Origin: Flavobacteriaceae bacterium D16 | GTDB lineage: Bacteria; Bacteroidota; Bacteroidia; Flavobacteriales; Flavobacteriaceae | NCBI GenBank assembly: GCA_021295155.1 | Contig: JAJTJC010000035.1 | Coordinates: forward strand, 310,001 to 374,000 | Length of the DNA stretch: 64,000 nucleotides | Direction: 5' to 3' | In this document: in pieces, positions 7,123-15,966 of the stretch | Position numbering within the stretch: position 1 is the stretch's first letter | Layout of the letters: each line of letters opens with the position of its first letter | Notes under the pieces: generated by a model | Told to the model about the DNA's origin: nothing | The model's database searches: none | Seen by the model: the letters and a program-made list of their open reading frames with translations, nothing else | Position numbers and translations under genes: made by a program

Positions 7123-9486
7123 ATGATAAATCGACTTGGGATGCTACCGCTGCTTCTAGTAATGGCATTAACGGTAGAGGCTATGCAGGCACAAGCAACT
7201 GCAACAGTTACCGGTAAGGTTGTAGATGAACTGGGTGTTCCTTTAGCTGGAGCTTCTGTTTTTTTGGAGGGCACTAATTCAGGGGCACAGGCCGATATTG
7301 ATGGGAACTATAGCATAGCCAATGTACAACCAGGCTCTTATAATCTTATCGCCTCATACCTGGGGTATCAATCACAAACCAAATACAATATCATTGTACG
7401 TAGCAAGGGTACCCCTGCCTATAATTTTGTGCTGCTAGAAACGGCACAGCGCCTCGATGAAGTAGTGCTAAGCAATGCCAATATAATTAGTAGACCGAAG
7501 GAAACACCGCTTTCTACCCAGACACTTTCCGCAGTTGAAATTGCGACATATCCTGGCGGTAATAATGATGTGGTCCAGGTAGCACAAACCCTACCAGGGG
7601 TTTCTCCTTCAATAGGAGGATTTAGAAACGATCTGATTATAAGGGGTGGGGCGCCCAATGAAACGGTTTACTATCTGGATGGAATGGAAGTGCCCAACAT
7701 CAACCATTTCAGTACCCAGGGTAGTGCAGGAGGTCCAGTAGGTATGATCAATGTCTCCTTCATTGAGGAGGTGAGTCTTACTTCATCTGCCTTTAACGCA
7801 CGCTATGATAATCCCTTATCGGGTGTCCTGCAATTTCAACAACGTAATGGGAATAATCGAAACTTTTCCGGTAATTTCAGAGTCAGTGCAAGCGAAGCGG
7901 CATTAACCCTCGAAGGCCCGCTTTTCAAGGGCGATGCTGAAACAGCCAAAACTACCTTTTTGGCTTCTGTAAGGCGAAGTTATCTTAAATTTCTGTTTGA
8001 GCTGATCGGTCTTCCGATCCGGCCTGATTATTGGGATTACCAGTTTAAAGTAGATCATCAGATCAACGAATTCAACAACATTAGTTTAATGGGGCTGGGC
8101 TCCATAGACGACTTTACAACGGCTCCTCCGGATGAATTCGATCCCGAAGCTCAGGCCACTCTTGAACAGGCTCCTTTTATAGAACAGCGTTCCAATACCA
8201 TAGGGCTAAGCTGGCGCAAGCGCTTTAAAGATGGACAGGGTTATATGTTAACTACACTGAGTAACAACACCCTGATGAATGATTTTACACGTTATGAAGA
8301 TCCTATTAATGAAACCGATGTGGTCTTTAATAACGATGCTACCGAATCTGAAACCAAGCTACGGTATGAGTTGACCCGGTTCCTTGAAGGCTGGAAGCTG
8401 AGTACAGGTTTTAATGTGCAATATGCGGATTACCAAAATACTACGGTTGATTTTACGAATAGTGTGAGCTTCAACACGGAAATCGACTTTATGAAATACG
8501 GGCTATTCGCCAATTTGACTCGTTCATTTTTAAACAACAAACTGGATGTTTCCTTTGGTTTCCGTATGGATGACGACGGATTTACTCAAAACGAAAGTCT
8601 TCTAAGTACATTCTCACCAAGGTTATCAGTTTCTTTTGAGTTTGCAACAGACTGGCGAGTAAATGGCAGTGTAGGTCGCTATTTTAAACTGCCGCCTTAT
8701 ACCATTCTGGGCTTCAGAAACAATACTGGTGAACTGGTAAACCGTGATATTGATTATACGAGAAGCGATCATATTGGACTGGGGATACAGCATTATTTTA
8801 CACCCTCTTCCAGTATCTCACTGGAAGGTTTTTATAAAAGGTATTCAGATTACCCGGTATCTGTACGCGATGGGGTCTCTTTGGCCAATAAAGGTGCAGG
8901 TTTCGAAGTCCTTGGGAGCGAGCCCGTTGAAACAGTAGGGAAGGGGAGAAGTTATGGAGCGGAGCTTCTGTTCCAGCAGAAGCTTTCGAAAAACTTCTAC
9001 GGCATATTTTCATACACCTTCTTCTTTAGTGAATTTACCGGTTTTGACCCTGAGATCTACAGGCCTTCGGTATGGGATAGCAGGCATCTGGTTTCCTTTA
9101 CCGGAGGTTATAAATTCAAGCGCAACTGGGAACTTAGCTCACGATACCGGTTTGCTGGTAGAACACCATTTGTACCCACAGATCTGGATGCTACACTTAC
9201 CAATTATCCGGTGGTGACTCTGGATTACTCCCGACTGGGCGAAGAAGAATTAAGGGTGTTTAGTCAGCTGGACTTCCGAATCGATAAGAAATGGAATTTC
9301 AAAGCCTTTGCTTTCGATCTCTTTTTTGAAGTGCAAAACATTCTGGGGCAAAACACCCCGAACCCTCCGGAATACGGATTAAATCGGGATAACAATGGGG
9401 TGGTAATACAACCTGAGAGCCTGGTGGAAATCAATGCAGATAACGGACAACCCATTCCATCCCTGGGTATCGTGATTGATTTTTAA
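7123..9486 (+). CDS. TonB-dependent outer-membrane receptor
   Basis: 787 residues from the ATG at 7123 (a TTG three codons earlier is possible), with a signal peptide ending near MQAQA. Domains: a carboxypeptidase-regulatory-like beta-sandwich (about 27-110, 'VTGKVVDELGVPLAGASV', 'GNYSIANV'), a plug domain ('LPGVSPSIGGFRNDLIIRGG', 'YYLDGMEVPNINHF'), and a 22-strand-type barrel to the end (final VIDF). Such receptors import siderophores, vitamins or oligomers using TonB energy. There is no SusD partner next to it, so it is not a classical SusCD glycan importer; the substrate is unknown. Confidence 0.9.
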   Translation: MINRLGMLPLLLVMALTVEAMQAQATATVTGKVVDELGVPLAGASVFLEGTNSGAQADIDGNYSIANVQPGSYNLIASYLGYQSQTKYNIIVRSKGTPAYNFVLLETAQRLDEVVLSNANIISRPKETPLSTQTLSAVEIATYPGGNNDVVQVAQTLPGVSPSIGGFRNDLIIRGGAPNETVYYLDGMEVPNINHFSTQGSAGGPVGMINVSFIEEVSLTSSAFNARYDNPLSGVLQFQQRNGNNRNFSGNFRVSASEAALTLEGPLFKGDAETAKTTFLASVRRSYLKFLFELIGLPIRPDYWDYQFKVDHQINEFNNISLMGLGSIDDFTTAPPDEFDPEAQATLEQAPFIEQRSNTIGLSWRKRFKDGQGYMLTTLSNNTLMNDFTRYEDPINETDVVFNNDATESETKLRYELTRFLEGWKLSTGFNVQYADYQNTTVDFTNSVSFNTEIDFMKYGLFANLTRSFLNNKLDVSFGFRMDDDGFTQNESLLSTFSPRLSVSFEFATDWRVNGSVGRYFKLPPYTILGFRNNTGELVNRDIDYTRSDHIGLGIQHYFTPSSSISLEGFYKRYSDYPVSVRDGVSLANKGAGFEVLGSEPVETVGKGRSYGAELLFQQKLSKNFYGIFSYTFFFSEFTGFDPEIYRPSVWDSRHLVSFTGGYKFKRNWELSSRYRFAGRTPFVPTDLDATLTNYPVVTLDYSRLGEEELRVFSQLDFRIDKKWNFKAFAFDLFFEVQNILGQNTPNPPEYGLNRDNNGVVIQPESLVEINADNGQPIPSLGIVIDF

Positions 9487-9561
9487 ATCCTTATTTTCGG
9501 TTAAAACAAACGCTATTTTTACTTGGAGTGTATTCCTTGACAACCGAAAATTCAATTAATT

Positions 9562-9996
9562 ATGACCGCTACCGATGTATTCTCTCTGGTTAACCTGATC
9601 GCAATGCCCATGTGGCTATTGATGGTCGTGCTTCCGAAATGGAAGGCAACCCGTTTTTTAGTCGATTATAAACTTGTACCACTGCTGTTATCACTTATTT
9701 ACGCCTGGTACATTGGCCTCTCTTTACAAAGTGGACCAGCTATGGATTTTGGAAGTCTGGAAGCCGTTATGAGCTTATTTACTGCAGAAAATGCAGTCTT
9801 GGCGGGTTGGGTGCATTACCTGGCTTTCGACTTATTGGTGGGCATGTGGATGCTTGACCAGAACAGAACTTTGAAAATTCATCCCCTGATCATGGCGCCT
9901 TGTTTAATTGGAGCATTTATGTTTGGCCCCATTGGCTTTTTGTTGTTTATGCTGGTCAAAACACTTAAACCACATAGAGATGGCGCAAATCAGTGA
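9562..9996 (+). CDS. ABA4-like membrane protein
   Basis: 144 residues with four predicted membrane helices. 'FSLVNLIAMPMWLLMVVLPKW' at the start and 'HYLAFDLLVGMWMLDQ' in the middle match the ABA4-like family, named after the plant ABA DEFICIENT 4 protein that is needed for neoxanthin formation from violaxanthin. Bacterial members have no proven function; a role linked to carotenoids is inference only. It overlaps the next membrane-protein gene by 17 nt, so the two are co-translated. Confidence 0.7.
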   Translation: MTATDVFSLVNLIAMPMWLLMVVLPKWKATRFLVDYKLVPLLLSLIYAWYIGLSLQSGPAMDFGSLEAVMSLFTAENAVLAGWVHYLAFDLLVGMWMLDQNRTLKIHPLIMAPCLIGAFMFGPIGFLLFMLVKTLKPHRDGANQ

Positions 9997-10780
9997 AGTT
10001 CTCAGGAAAGTAAGGAAGGAAAGCCCAATTCTCTATTACATAGCGATAATAAACCTAATTGGTGCCCTGATTTGTATTCCCGGCCTTTTATGGGATGATC
10101 GGACACTGATGGGCGTGAATGTGTGGATTAAACCGATAAAATTCCTGATTTCCGTAGGCATTTATATACTCACACTGGGTTATTTAATCACTTTCTATCC
10201 ATTCTCCAGCCTCAAGAAAAAGATTATCCGGAATATAGTGGCCTGGACTTTACTATTCGAAAATATAATTATAGTTACCCAGGGTGTAAGAGGAGTACAG
10301 TCCCATTATAATGTGCATACAGTCCTAGATAGTATCCTGTTTGGTATGATGGGTTTTTTGATCGCTATCAACGTAGTGGTAATGGCGTTTTTTGTCATCG
10401 AAACGATCCGGCTAAAATTAACCGTTTCAAGGCCCATGCAGTGGGCAATTTTGTCTGCCTGGATAATCACGGTATTTGGCAGCTGGATTGGAGGACAGAT
10501 GATAGGGCAGATGGCCCATAATGTGGGCATAGCCGACGGAGGTCCGGGATTACCCTTAGTTAAATGGAGCAGTGTTGCCGGGGATCTCAGAGTAGCGCAC
10601 TTTTTTGGTTTACATGCCATACAGCTTATCCCGCTATTTGCCTTACTAATCCAAAAGAATGCTAAGTGGTCTGATAGTAGTAAAACAATGATTGTTCTGG
10701 GATTTGCTTCGATCTACCTGATCTTTACAGCTGGAGTATTCTATCAGGCTATTATGGGCAAGCCCTTTATTGGCTTCTGA
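9980..10780 (+). CDS. conserved polytopic membrane protein (about 7 TM), partner of the ABA4-like gene
   Basis: 266 residues from the ATG at 9980, which overlaps the end of the ABA4-like gene; a longer upstream frame would be a shadow of that gene. About seven hydrophobic segments are visible. Conserved-looking polar patches inside the membrane part, 'GVRGVQSHYN', 'GSWIGGQMIGQMAHNVG' and 'AHFFGLHAIQLIP', contain several His that could bind a cofactor or metal. I do not recognise a named family. The tight coupling suggests a two-protein membrane system with the ABA4-like protein. Confidence 0.7.
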   Translation: MAQISEVLRKVRKESPILYYIAIINLIGALICIPGLLWDDRTLMGVNVWIKPIKFLISVGIYILTLGYLITFYPFSSLKKKIIRNIVAWTLLFENIIIVTQGVRGVQSHYNVHTVLDSILFGMMGFLIAINVVVMAFFVIETIRLKLTVSRPMQWAILSAWIITVFGSWIGGQMIGQMAHNVGIADGGPGLPLVKWSSVAGDLRVAHFFGLHAIQLIPLFALLIQKNAKWSDSSKTMIVLGFASIYLIFTAGVFYQAIMGKPFIGF

Positions 10781-10881
10781 AAATGGAATGGCTTGTGACT
10801 GCCTTTAGAAGATTGGCTTATCAAGAATAATTTGGTTTCTATGGACCTGGATTTAAAACTTAAAAATCGTTTTTGTATATA

Positions 10882-10915
10882 ATTGTTTAAGCTTTTGTTA
10901 AATATATTAAACAAT
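10882..10915. repeat. 9-bp inverted repeat upstream of the fasciclin gene
   Basis: ATTGTTTAA at 10882-10890 and its exact complement TTAAACAAT at 10907-10915, 16 nt apart, lie 47 bp before the fasciclin start. With so little G+C and no T run it is more like an operator than a terminator; no regulator is known. Confidence 0.3.
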
Positions 10916-10962
10916 GTAAAATATTGCGTACTTTCATGATCTAATCAAACGTATAATTAATC

Positions 10963-11547
10963 ATGAAGATTTTAAAACTTTTAAGTATTGTAGCATTATC
11001 AGCCATTTTCCTAAGCGCCTGTGGTGAAAAGAAAAAGGAAAAAACGGAGGAGGTCATGGAAGAAGCTACTGAAGTAGTGGAAGAAGCCATGGAAGAGGTA
11101 ACTACTCCTAATATTGTAGAAGTGGCTGCTGGCAATGAGGCTTTTAGTACCTTAGTTACAGCAGTAACAGCGGCGGATTTAGCTGGTACTCTAAGCGGGG
11201 AAGGTCCATTTACCGTTTTTGCACCTACCAATGACGCATTTGCTAAATTACCGGAAGGAACTGTAGCTTCGTTACTTGAGCCAGACAGCAAAGATGCTCT
11301 TACCGGCATTTTAACTTACCATGTAGTAGCTGGTAAATTTGAGGCCGCAGCCGTAATTGAAGCCATTAATAACAATGATGGGAAATTTACAGTAACAACT
11401 GTGCAAGGCGGATCTATTGATCTAAGCTTAAGTGATGGTAACGTGATTTTGACCGATGCCAAAGGCGGTACAGCCACAGTAGTGATTGCAGACGTAGCTG
11501 CGTCCAACGGTGTAATTCACGCAATTGATACGGTAGTTATGCCTTAA
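10963..11547 (+). CDS. fasciclin (FAS1) domain lipoprotein
   Basis: 194 residues. The lipoprotein signal ends at Cys20 (FLSAC). Residues 22-48 are a very acidic linker of repeated Glu-rich units (EEVMEEATEVVEEAMEE). A single FAS1 domain fills the rest: the H1 motif 'GPFTVFAPTNDAFAKLP', the YH motif 'LTYHVVAGKF', and the closing 'NGVIHAIDTVVMP'. FAS1 proteins mediate adhesion or surface binding. The gene stands alone and ends in a strong terminator; an inverted repeat lies in its leader. Confidence 0.9.
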   Translation: MKILKLLSIVALSAIFLSACGEKKKEKTEEVMEEATEVVEEAMEEVTTPNIVEVAAGNEAFSTLVTAVTAADLAGTLSGEGPFTVFAPTNDAFAKLPEGTVASLLEPDSKDALTGILTYHVVAGKFEAAAVIEAINNNDGKFTVTTVQGGSIDLSLSDGNVILTDAKGGTATVVIADVAASNGVIHAIDTVVMP

Positions 11548-11578
11548 TAAGTGTAGTACATCAAAAGAATTTCAAACT

Positions 11579-11606
11579 AACCGCTGCATCACGCAGCGGT
11601 TTTTTT
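11579..11606 (+). terminator. intrinsic terminator of the fasciclin gene
   Basis: CCGCTGC (11581-11587), loop ATCAC, GCAGCGG (11593-11599), then seven T. A perfect GC-rich stem. Confidence 0.9.
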
Positions 11607-12030
11607 ATTGCATGTATTTATATCTTGGCTAGAGTGGAAATTTACACCAGGATATTCTTAGCGATTAAAATCAAACACATTTTGTGATTTATGGGCCGAC
11701 AACGTATTTAGAAAAGATTGCCTGAAAAATAATTTGAGGACCCAGTTGTAAGTTTTAATCTTTTGAATGCGCTTGAGGGATATTGAAATAATATAGAATT
11801 ATGGTAATGAATAATTTCATTTAGTTTTTACTGGCAAGAATGATCCAGGTAATACCCGTAATTTGTTTTTACATAATATCTGTCGATATGGTTCTGAAGA
11901 AGCTATATCTGATATTATGGTAAAATAGCCCAAAACGGGCTATACACAAATTACTATAGTTTTGTTCTATAATTTATATTATGTAAAATAGAAATTTTTT
12001 GCAGTTAAAGGTATAGCTACTTTGCTCCTG
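11607..12030. other. about 420 bp with no gene
   Basis: AT-rich sequence between the fasciclin terminator and the DUF4251 gene. Apart from one hairpin at 11925-11943 I see no ORF, RNA gene or repeat. Confidence 0.6.
11921..11943 (-). terminator. possible terminator of the DUF4251 gene
   Basis: ATAGCCC (11925-11931), 5-nt loop, GGGCTAT (11937-11943): a perfect 7-bp stem. Read on the minus strand it is followed by TTTTA, a weak T tract, about 90 nt past the stop at 12031. Confidence 0.4.
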
Positions 12031-12603
12031 TTATTCTGATTGCGGGTTATCTACTATTCCTTCGTAACGAATAGGATTACGTTGTGTACTGAAAAACATA
12101 AGTACGGCTCGCTGGCCGGGAAATAATCTAATGGTTATATCGTAGCGCTCTACCTCATCATCTGCGTCGAATGTTATTCGATATGAACCAGTCTTTTTAT
12201 CAAAATCTGTTTTGTAATCCTCTATGGCTCCTGTAAAACTAATTCCTTCGCCTCCCGGATACCCGGATACAATCCGTCTTTCTCCGTAATATGGCAGATC
12301 CGCATAGATAGAATCTCCCCGGATCTCAAAGGAATTCGGTGTACCAATCAGGTTAATCCTCGAAACATTGCTTCCAGGTGGTAGTAATCCTGAGGTATAT
12401 ACACTGGCCAGTGCATTAGTGGTCAAAGGAATGGCCCATTCTGCTTTTACCTTAATACTCCTGGAGTCTGCCTGCTGCTTGAGTTCTTGTACAGTTTCTT
12501 CACTGACATTCTTGGCACCACTACAACTCCCCAAAAGCCATAAGATACCGGCAATCCAAAGGGCGTATAATAAAAGGAACCTATAATGTTTTTTCGCTCT
12601 CAT
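12031..12603 (-). CDS. DUF4251 lipoprotein
   Basis: 190 residues. The signal ends in a lipobox (LGSC, Cys27). The body matches the DUF4251 family found in Bacteroidota: 'PLTTNALASVYTSGLLPPGSNVSRINLIG', the 'SGYPGGEGISFTG' segment and the closing 'RNPIRYEGIV' are typical. The family is probably a beta-rich envelope protein of unknown role. The gene is monocistronic and divergent from the small membrane protein at 12771. Confidence 0.8.
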   Translation of the reverse strand: MRAKKHYRFLLLYALWIAGILWLLGSCSGAKNVSEETVQELKQQADSRSIKVKAEWAIPLTTNALASVYTSGLLPPGSNVSRINLIGTPNSFEIRGDSIYADLPYYGERRIVSGYPGGEGISFTGAIEDYKTDFDKKTGSYRITFDADDEVERYDITIRLFPGQRAVLMFFSTQRNPIRYEGIVDNPQSE

Positions 12604-12724
12604 ACCTTAATAACTCAAGTTACGACAATTACGTACGTATTTTTTCCCAAGATTTCCCTAAATATTCTTAAAATACTCTGAAAAAATAAGCGCTGGCTTA
12701 ATGTGATCCTGATAAAAGTCATTT

Positions 12725-12752
12725 TTGATTTAGTATTCCCTACTGATATTTG
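12725..12752 (+). promoter_or_regulatory. candidate promoter for the 63-aa membrane protein
   Basis: TTG at 12725-12727, 17-nt spacer, GATATTTG at 12745-12752 (one mismatch to TAnnTTTG), 18 bp before the ATG at 12771. Confidence 0.45.
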
Positions 12753-12770
12753 TCCTTTAGTACTAGTATT

Positions 12771-12962
12771 ATGACAACGAACCCTGCAACACGTACAAAT
12801 CATGTCTCCAATGCTGTTTATGGCCTTGGATTGATCGGGGCTGCCGTTTATTATATCCAAGTTGCTACTGGCTTTTGGTCTGCTGTTCTGGGATTACTCA
12901 AAGCCATTGTGTGGCCGGCATTCCTGGTCTATGAGGTTTTAGAACATCTGGCGATTCAATAA
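12771..12962 (+). CDS. 63-aa small membrane protein, convergent with ydeP-like gene
   Basis: 63 residues from the ATG at 12771. Two hydrophobic segments (about 17-34 and 38-57) are joined by a short polar turn: 'GLGLIGAAVYYIQVATGFW' and 'LKAIVWPAFLVYEVLEHLA'. No family is recognised, but the sequence looks like a real membrane protein and a promoter-like element precedes it. Its last 7 bp overlap the end of the molybdopterin oxidoreductase gene on the other strand. Confidence 0.7.
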   Translation: MTTNPATRTNHVSNAVYGLGLIGAAVYYIQVATGFWSAVLGLLKAIVWPAFLVYEVLEHLAIQ

Positions 12963-15280
12963 AGGTGGTCTTCATGAGCAAACTTTCGGTGAATACGGAT
13001 CCGAATTGATTTGCTTATCGGCGTCCTGCTTTTATCGGCAAAATGGTTATATGGAACCAAAACATTGGTTTCTGGAAAGTATGCTGCAGCATTTCCATTA
13101 GGAATTTTGTAGCTGATTACCCTGAAGTTATTCGCTTTCCTACTTATTCCATCATAGCTACTACTCAGGTCTACTACTTCTTTGTTTTTAAGTCCTCTTC
13201 TAGCCATGTCCTCCTCGCTCATCAGCAATACCCTCCTTTCACCGTAGACTCCTCGGTAACGGTCGTCCATTCCATATATCGTAGTGTTAAACTGATCATG
13301 GGAGCGTATGGTCATCAGCATCAGCTCATCCCCATCAAGTTTATGCTCTGGCAGGGAATTTATCGTAATCCTGGCGCGTCTGTTGGGCAGCTTGCTGAAA
13401 TCCCCTACCCTTGCGTTATTCGGTAAATAGTATCCTATTCCCCGGGAACGCTGCTCGGTTTCCTTAAATCCGCGGGCCACCTTATCAATAAGTTCTCGGA
13501 TCTCACTATAATTTGTCCCCAATGACTTCCACGGCACAACATGATCTGCTCCAAAATAAGCAGCACCAAGATTCCCAATGATCTCAGGTTCGCTCATCAG
13601 CTGTCCTGAAGCGGGTTTCAATATACCTTTCGACCAGCGTACCCTGCCCATACTGTTTTCTGTAGTGACAAATCTGGGCTTCCCATTTTTAACATCCTTT
13701 TCAGAACGACCGTAGGTAGGCAGAATAATCGCCTTTTTCCCTGTTACCAGGTGGGATCGGTTTAATTTGGTGCTTACCTGAACCGTTAATTCGCAGTTCT
13801 GAAGCGCCCGAGCCGTATAACGGGTATCTGACGCAGCCATCAGGAAATTTCCTCCTAAAGCCATAAAGAACCTGGCCTTTTTATTGTGCATGGACTCAAT
13901 GGCCCCTACTACATCCACTCCAGGTACATCTGGGGCTTTTATGCCCATATGCTCCTCAAGTCGTGAATTAAAAGCTTTGTCTACATAATGCATTATCCCT
14001 ACACTCCTGTCACCCTGTACATTGCTATGACCCCTGACGGGACAGGTTCCGGAATGAGGCTTGCCAATTGCGCCTTTCAGAAGTAAGAGATTCACATATT
14101 CCCGAATGGTCTCTACCCCATTTTTATGCTGCGTAAGACCCATGGCCCAGCAGACAACAATCTTCCTGGCCCGGGTCAGGTATTCCACGGCGACATTTAT
14201 CCTTTCTTCATCCACTCCCGATAACTGCAGTAAGGTTTTCTCAGAATATTGCTGCAGATCTTCCATCAGCATTTCATACCCTTCTGTCTTGGATTGTATA
14301 AATTCCTGATCGAACACCCCTCCTGTTGCTGCCTCTCTTTGAGCTAACTTCTTCAATATAAGCTTAATAAGAGGAATGTCCTGGTTGATATTTACAGGCA
14401 AATGCAAGTCTGCCATGGCCTCTCCTTTGCCTATCCAGCCTCTGGCCCTTTTCGGATTCTTAAAGTTAACAAGTCCAGCTTCCTCCAATGGATTAATGCT
14501 GATTACCCTACCCCCGTTTTCCTTGCATTTTTCAAGAGCTGAAAGCATGCGTGGGTGGTTTGTTCCTGGATTCTGTCCGGCAATTATAATTAACTCGGCG
14601 CCGTAAAGATCTTCCAGGGTTACACTCCCCTTCCCTATCCCAAGTGTTTCCGAAAGGGCCACTCCACTGGACTCGTGGCACATATTGGAGCAATCCGGCA
14701 GGTTATTTGTGCCCAGGGCCCGAACAAATGATCCATATAGAAAAGCTGCTTCATTACTGGAACGTCCTGAGGTGTAGAAAATCGCTTCGTTAGGGTCATT
14801 TAAGGCCTTTAGCTCTTCCGCAATCATTTCAAAAGCCTGTTCCCAACTTATGGGTTCGTAGTGCACACTGTTTTCTTTGAGGACCATTGGCTGAGTGAGC
14901 CGACCTAATTGGTTGAGCTCAAAATCCGACCAGTGAGAAAGCACTTCTACGGAGTGTTCCGTGAAAAATTCGTGTTTTAAATACGTTTTTGTGGCCTCGT
15001 CTGCCAAGGCCTTCGCACCGTTTTCACAATACTCCCCTACCTTGGATGGACGTTCAGGATCGGGCCAGGCACAGCTGGGACAATCGAATCCTTTCTTCTG
15101 ATTTATTTTTAATAAAGTGTTCGCAGAGCGGAAAACGCCCATTTCCTTCAAACTGTGTCTAAGCGTACTTACCACCCCTGGTAAGCCTGCTGCAAATGTT
15201 TTGGGTTCTTCGAGTTTTAAGTTCTCAAGATGCGTAGGGCCTTCTAGTGATATATTTCTTTTATAATGCCTTTTATGCAT
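12956..15280 (-). CDS. FdhF/YdeP-family molybdopterin oxidoreductase
   Basis: 774 residues. The sequence follows the YdeP branch of the DMSO-reductase/formate-dehydrogenase superfamily: 'KGFDCPSCAWPDP' near residue 65, 'YTSGRSSNEAAFLYGSFVRALGTNNLPDCSNMCHESSG' in the middle, 'AMGLTQHKNGVETIREYVNLLLLKGAIGKPHSGTCPVRGHSNVQGDR', and a C-terminal molydopterin dinucleotide-binding domain ('MTIRSHDQFNTTIYG'). The enzyme should carry bis-MGD molybdenum; the family reaction is unsettled (E. coli YdeP has been linked to acid resistance). No signal peptide, so cytoplasmic. The 122-aa gene 4 bp upstream is its operon partner. Confidence 0.85.
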   Translation of the reverse strand: MHKRHYKRNISLEGPTHLENLKLEEPKTFAAGLPGVVSTLRHSLKEMGVFRSANTLLKINQKKGFDCPSCAWPDPERPSKVGEYCENGAKALADEATKTYLKHEFFTEHSVEVLSHWSDFELNQLGRLTQPMVLKENSVHYEPISWEQAFEMIAEELKALNDPNEAIFYTSGRSSNEAAFLYGSFVRALGTNNLPDCSNMCHESSGVALSETLGIGKGSVTLEDLYGAELIIIAGQNPGTNHPRMLSALEKCKENGGRVISINPLEEAGLVNFKNPKRARGWIGKGEAMADLHLPVNINQDIPLIKLILKKLAQREAATGGVFDQEFIQSKTEGYEMLMEDLQQYSEKTLLQLSGVDEERINVAVEYLTRARKIVVCWAMGLTQHKNGVETIREYVNLLLLKGAIGKPHSGTCPVRGHSNVQGDRSVGIMHYVDKAFNSRLEEHMGIKAPDVPGVDVVGAIESMHNKKARFFMALGGNFLMAASDTRYTARALQNCELTVQVSTKLNRSHLVTGKKAIILPTYGRSEKDVKNGKPRFVTTENSMGRVRWSKGILKPASGQLMSEPEIIGNLGAAYFGADHVVPWKSLGTNYSEIRELIDKVARGFKETEQRSRGIGYYLPNNARVGDFSKLPNRRARITINSLPEHKLDGDELMLMTIRSHDQFNTTIYGMDDRYRGVYGERRVLLMSEEDMARRGLKNKEVVDLSSSYDGISRKANNFRVISYKIPNGNAAAYFPETNVLVPYNHFADKSRTPISKSIRIRIHRKFAHEDHLY

Positions 15281-15284
15281 TTAT

Positions 15285-15653
15285 TTAAAGTATAGCTTTA
15301 GGGTTTGGATATTGATCAGATTCGTCTTCAGCGCGGACTTCCAAACATTGAAAATCCTTTTCCAGCAGCAGATGTAATGAGGTGTCGTTCGTTAACTTTA
15401 CCCACTCCTCAAAACCCACCGTATCATTATCTGGCCAGTTTACTGCAAGGTTCTTGGGCAGGGAAAAACATATTCCATTTTCCTGCAGATCGGCACTAAG
15501 GGTTTCGAGCTCATCGGAAAGTATCACTTCATAGTTGAATTTGCCAGTTGGGAACTGAGTAATTTCACGGATTAGCCCTTCTGTACAGAGAATAGCAACC
15601 TCTGATCGCGTAAGCCGTATGCGTATGGAATTTCCTTTGATTCTTATTTTCAT
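15285..15653 (-). CDS. 122-aa partner protein of the YdeP-like oxidoreductase
   Basis: 122 residues, beginning MKIRIKGNSIRIRLTRSEV, followed by beta-rich sequence and an acidic end. No membrane segment or cofactor motif. It ends 4 bp before the molybdopterin enzyme starts, so the two are one transcript. I recall similar small proteins (DUF7009-type) beside YdeP-like genes in Flavobacteriia; a role as chaperone or small subunit is inference. Confidence 0.65.
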   Translation of the reverse strand: MKIRIKGNSIRIRLTRSEVAILCTEGLIREITQFPTGKFNYEVILSDELETLSADLQENGICFSLPKNLAVNWPDNDTVGFEEWVKLTNDTSLHLLLEKDFQCLEVRAEDESDQYPNPKAIL

Positions 15654-15778
15654 AGGAACGTACTTGATTTACCTAAAAATACGACTTCTAACGGAATGAC
15701 TATATCAAAAGGAATTTTGACACCTATTTTCCTGAAGGTATAAATTTAATTAGCTTTAATTGATCAAACTAGCTAGTT

Positions 15779-15916
15779 ATGAAAAACCTGGTTCGTGCCA
15801 TTATCGCAGCCATTGGTGCTAAAAAAATAGGGGGAGGTCGTTGCGGTTGCCTTGGCACTGTATTCGTCTTCATTATCCTCTATTGGCTTCTCGGATACGT
15901 TTTTGAATGGTTTTAG
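15779..15916 (+). CDS. 45-aa glycine/cysteine small membrane protein
   Basis: ATG at 15779 to TAG at 15914-15916. The peptide starts MKNLVRAIIAAIGAKK, has a Gly-rich turn with two cysteines (GGGRCGCLG) and a single strong membrane helix (TVFVFIILYWLLGYVF). The composition is not that of random sequence, and I recall near-identical short proteins in other Flavobacteriaceae. The Cys pair before the helix could bind metal or form a disulfide. Function unknown. Confidence 0.65.
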   Translation: MKNLVRAIIAAIGAKKIGGGRCGCLGTVFVFIILYWLLGYVFEWF

Positions 15917-15966
15917 TGATTATCAGACACCCCTTTTATCTCGGCTGAATCCGCTACTTTTGCCGA

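Noticed and set aside
7123-9486. SusC of a polysaccharide utilisation locus
   Set aside because: No SusD gene or glycosidase lies beside it; the GH2 gene is 2 kb upstream in another unit.
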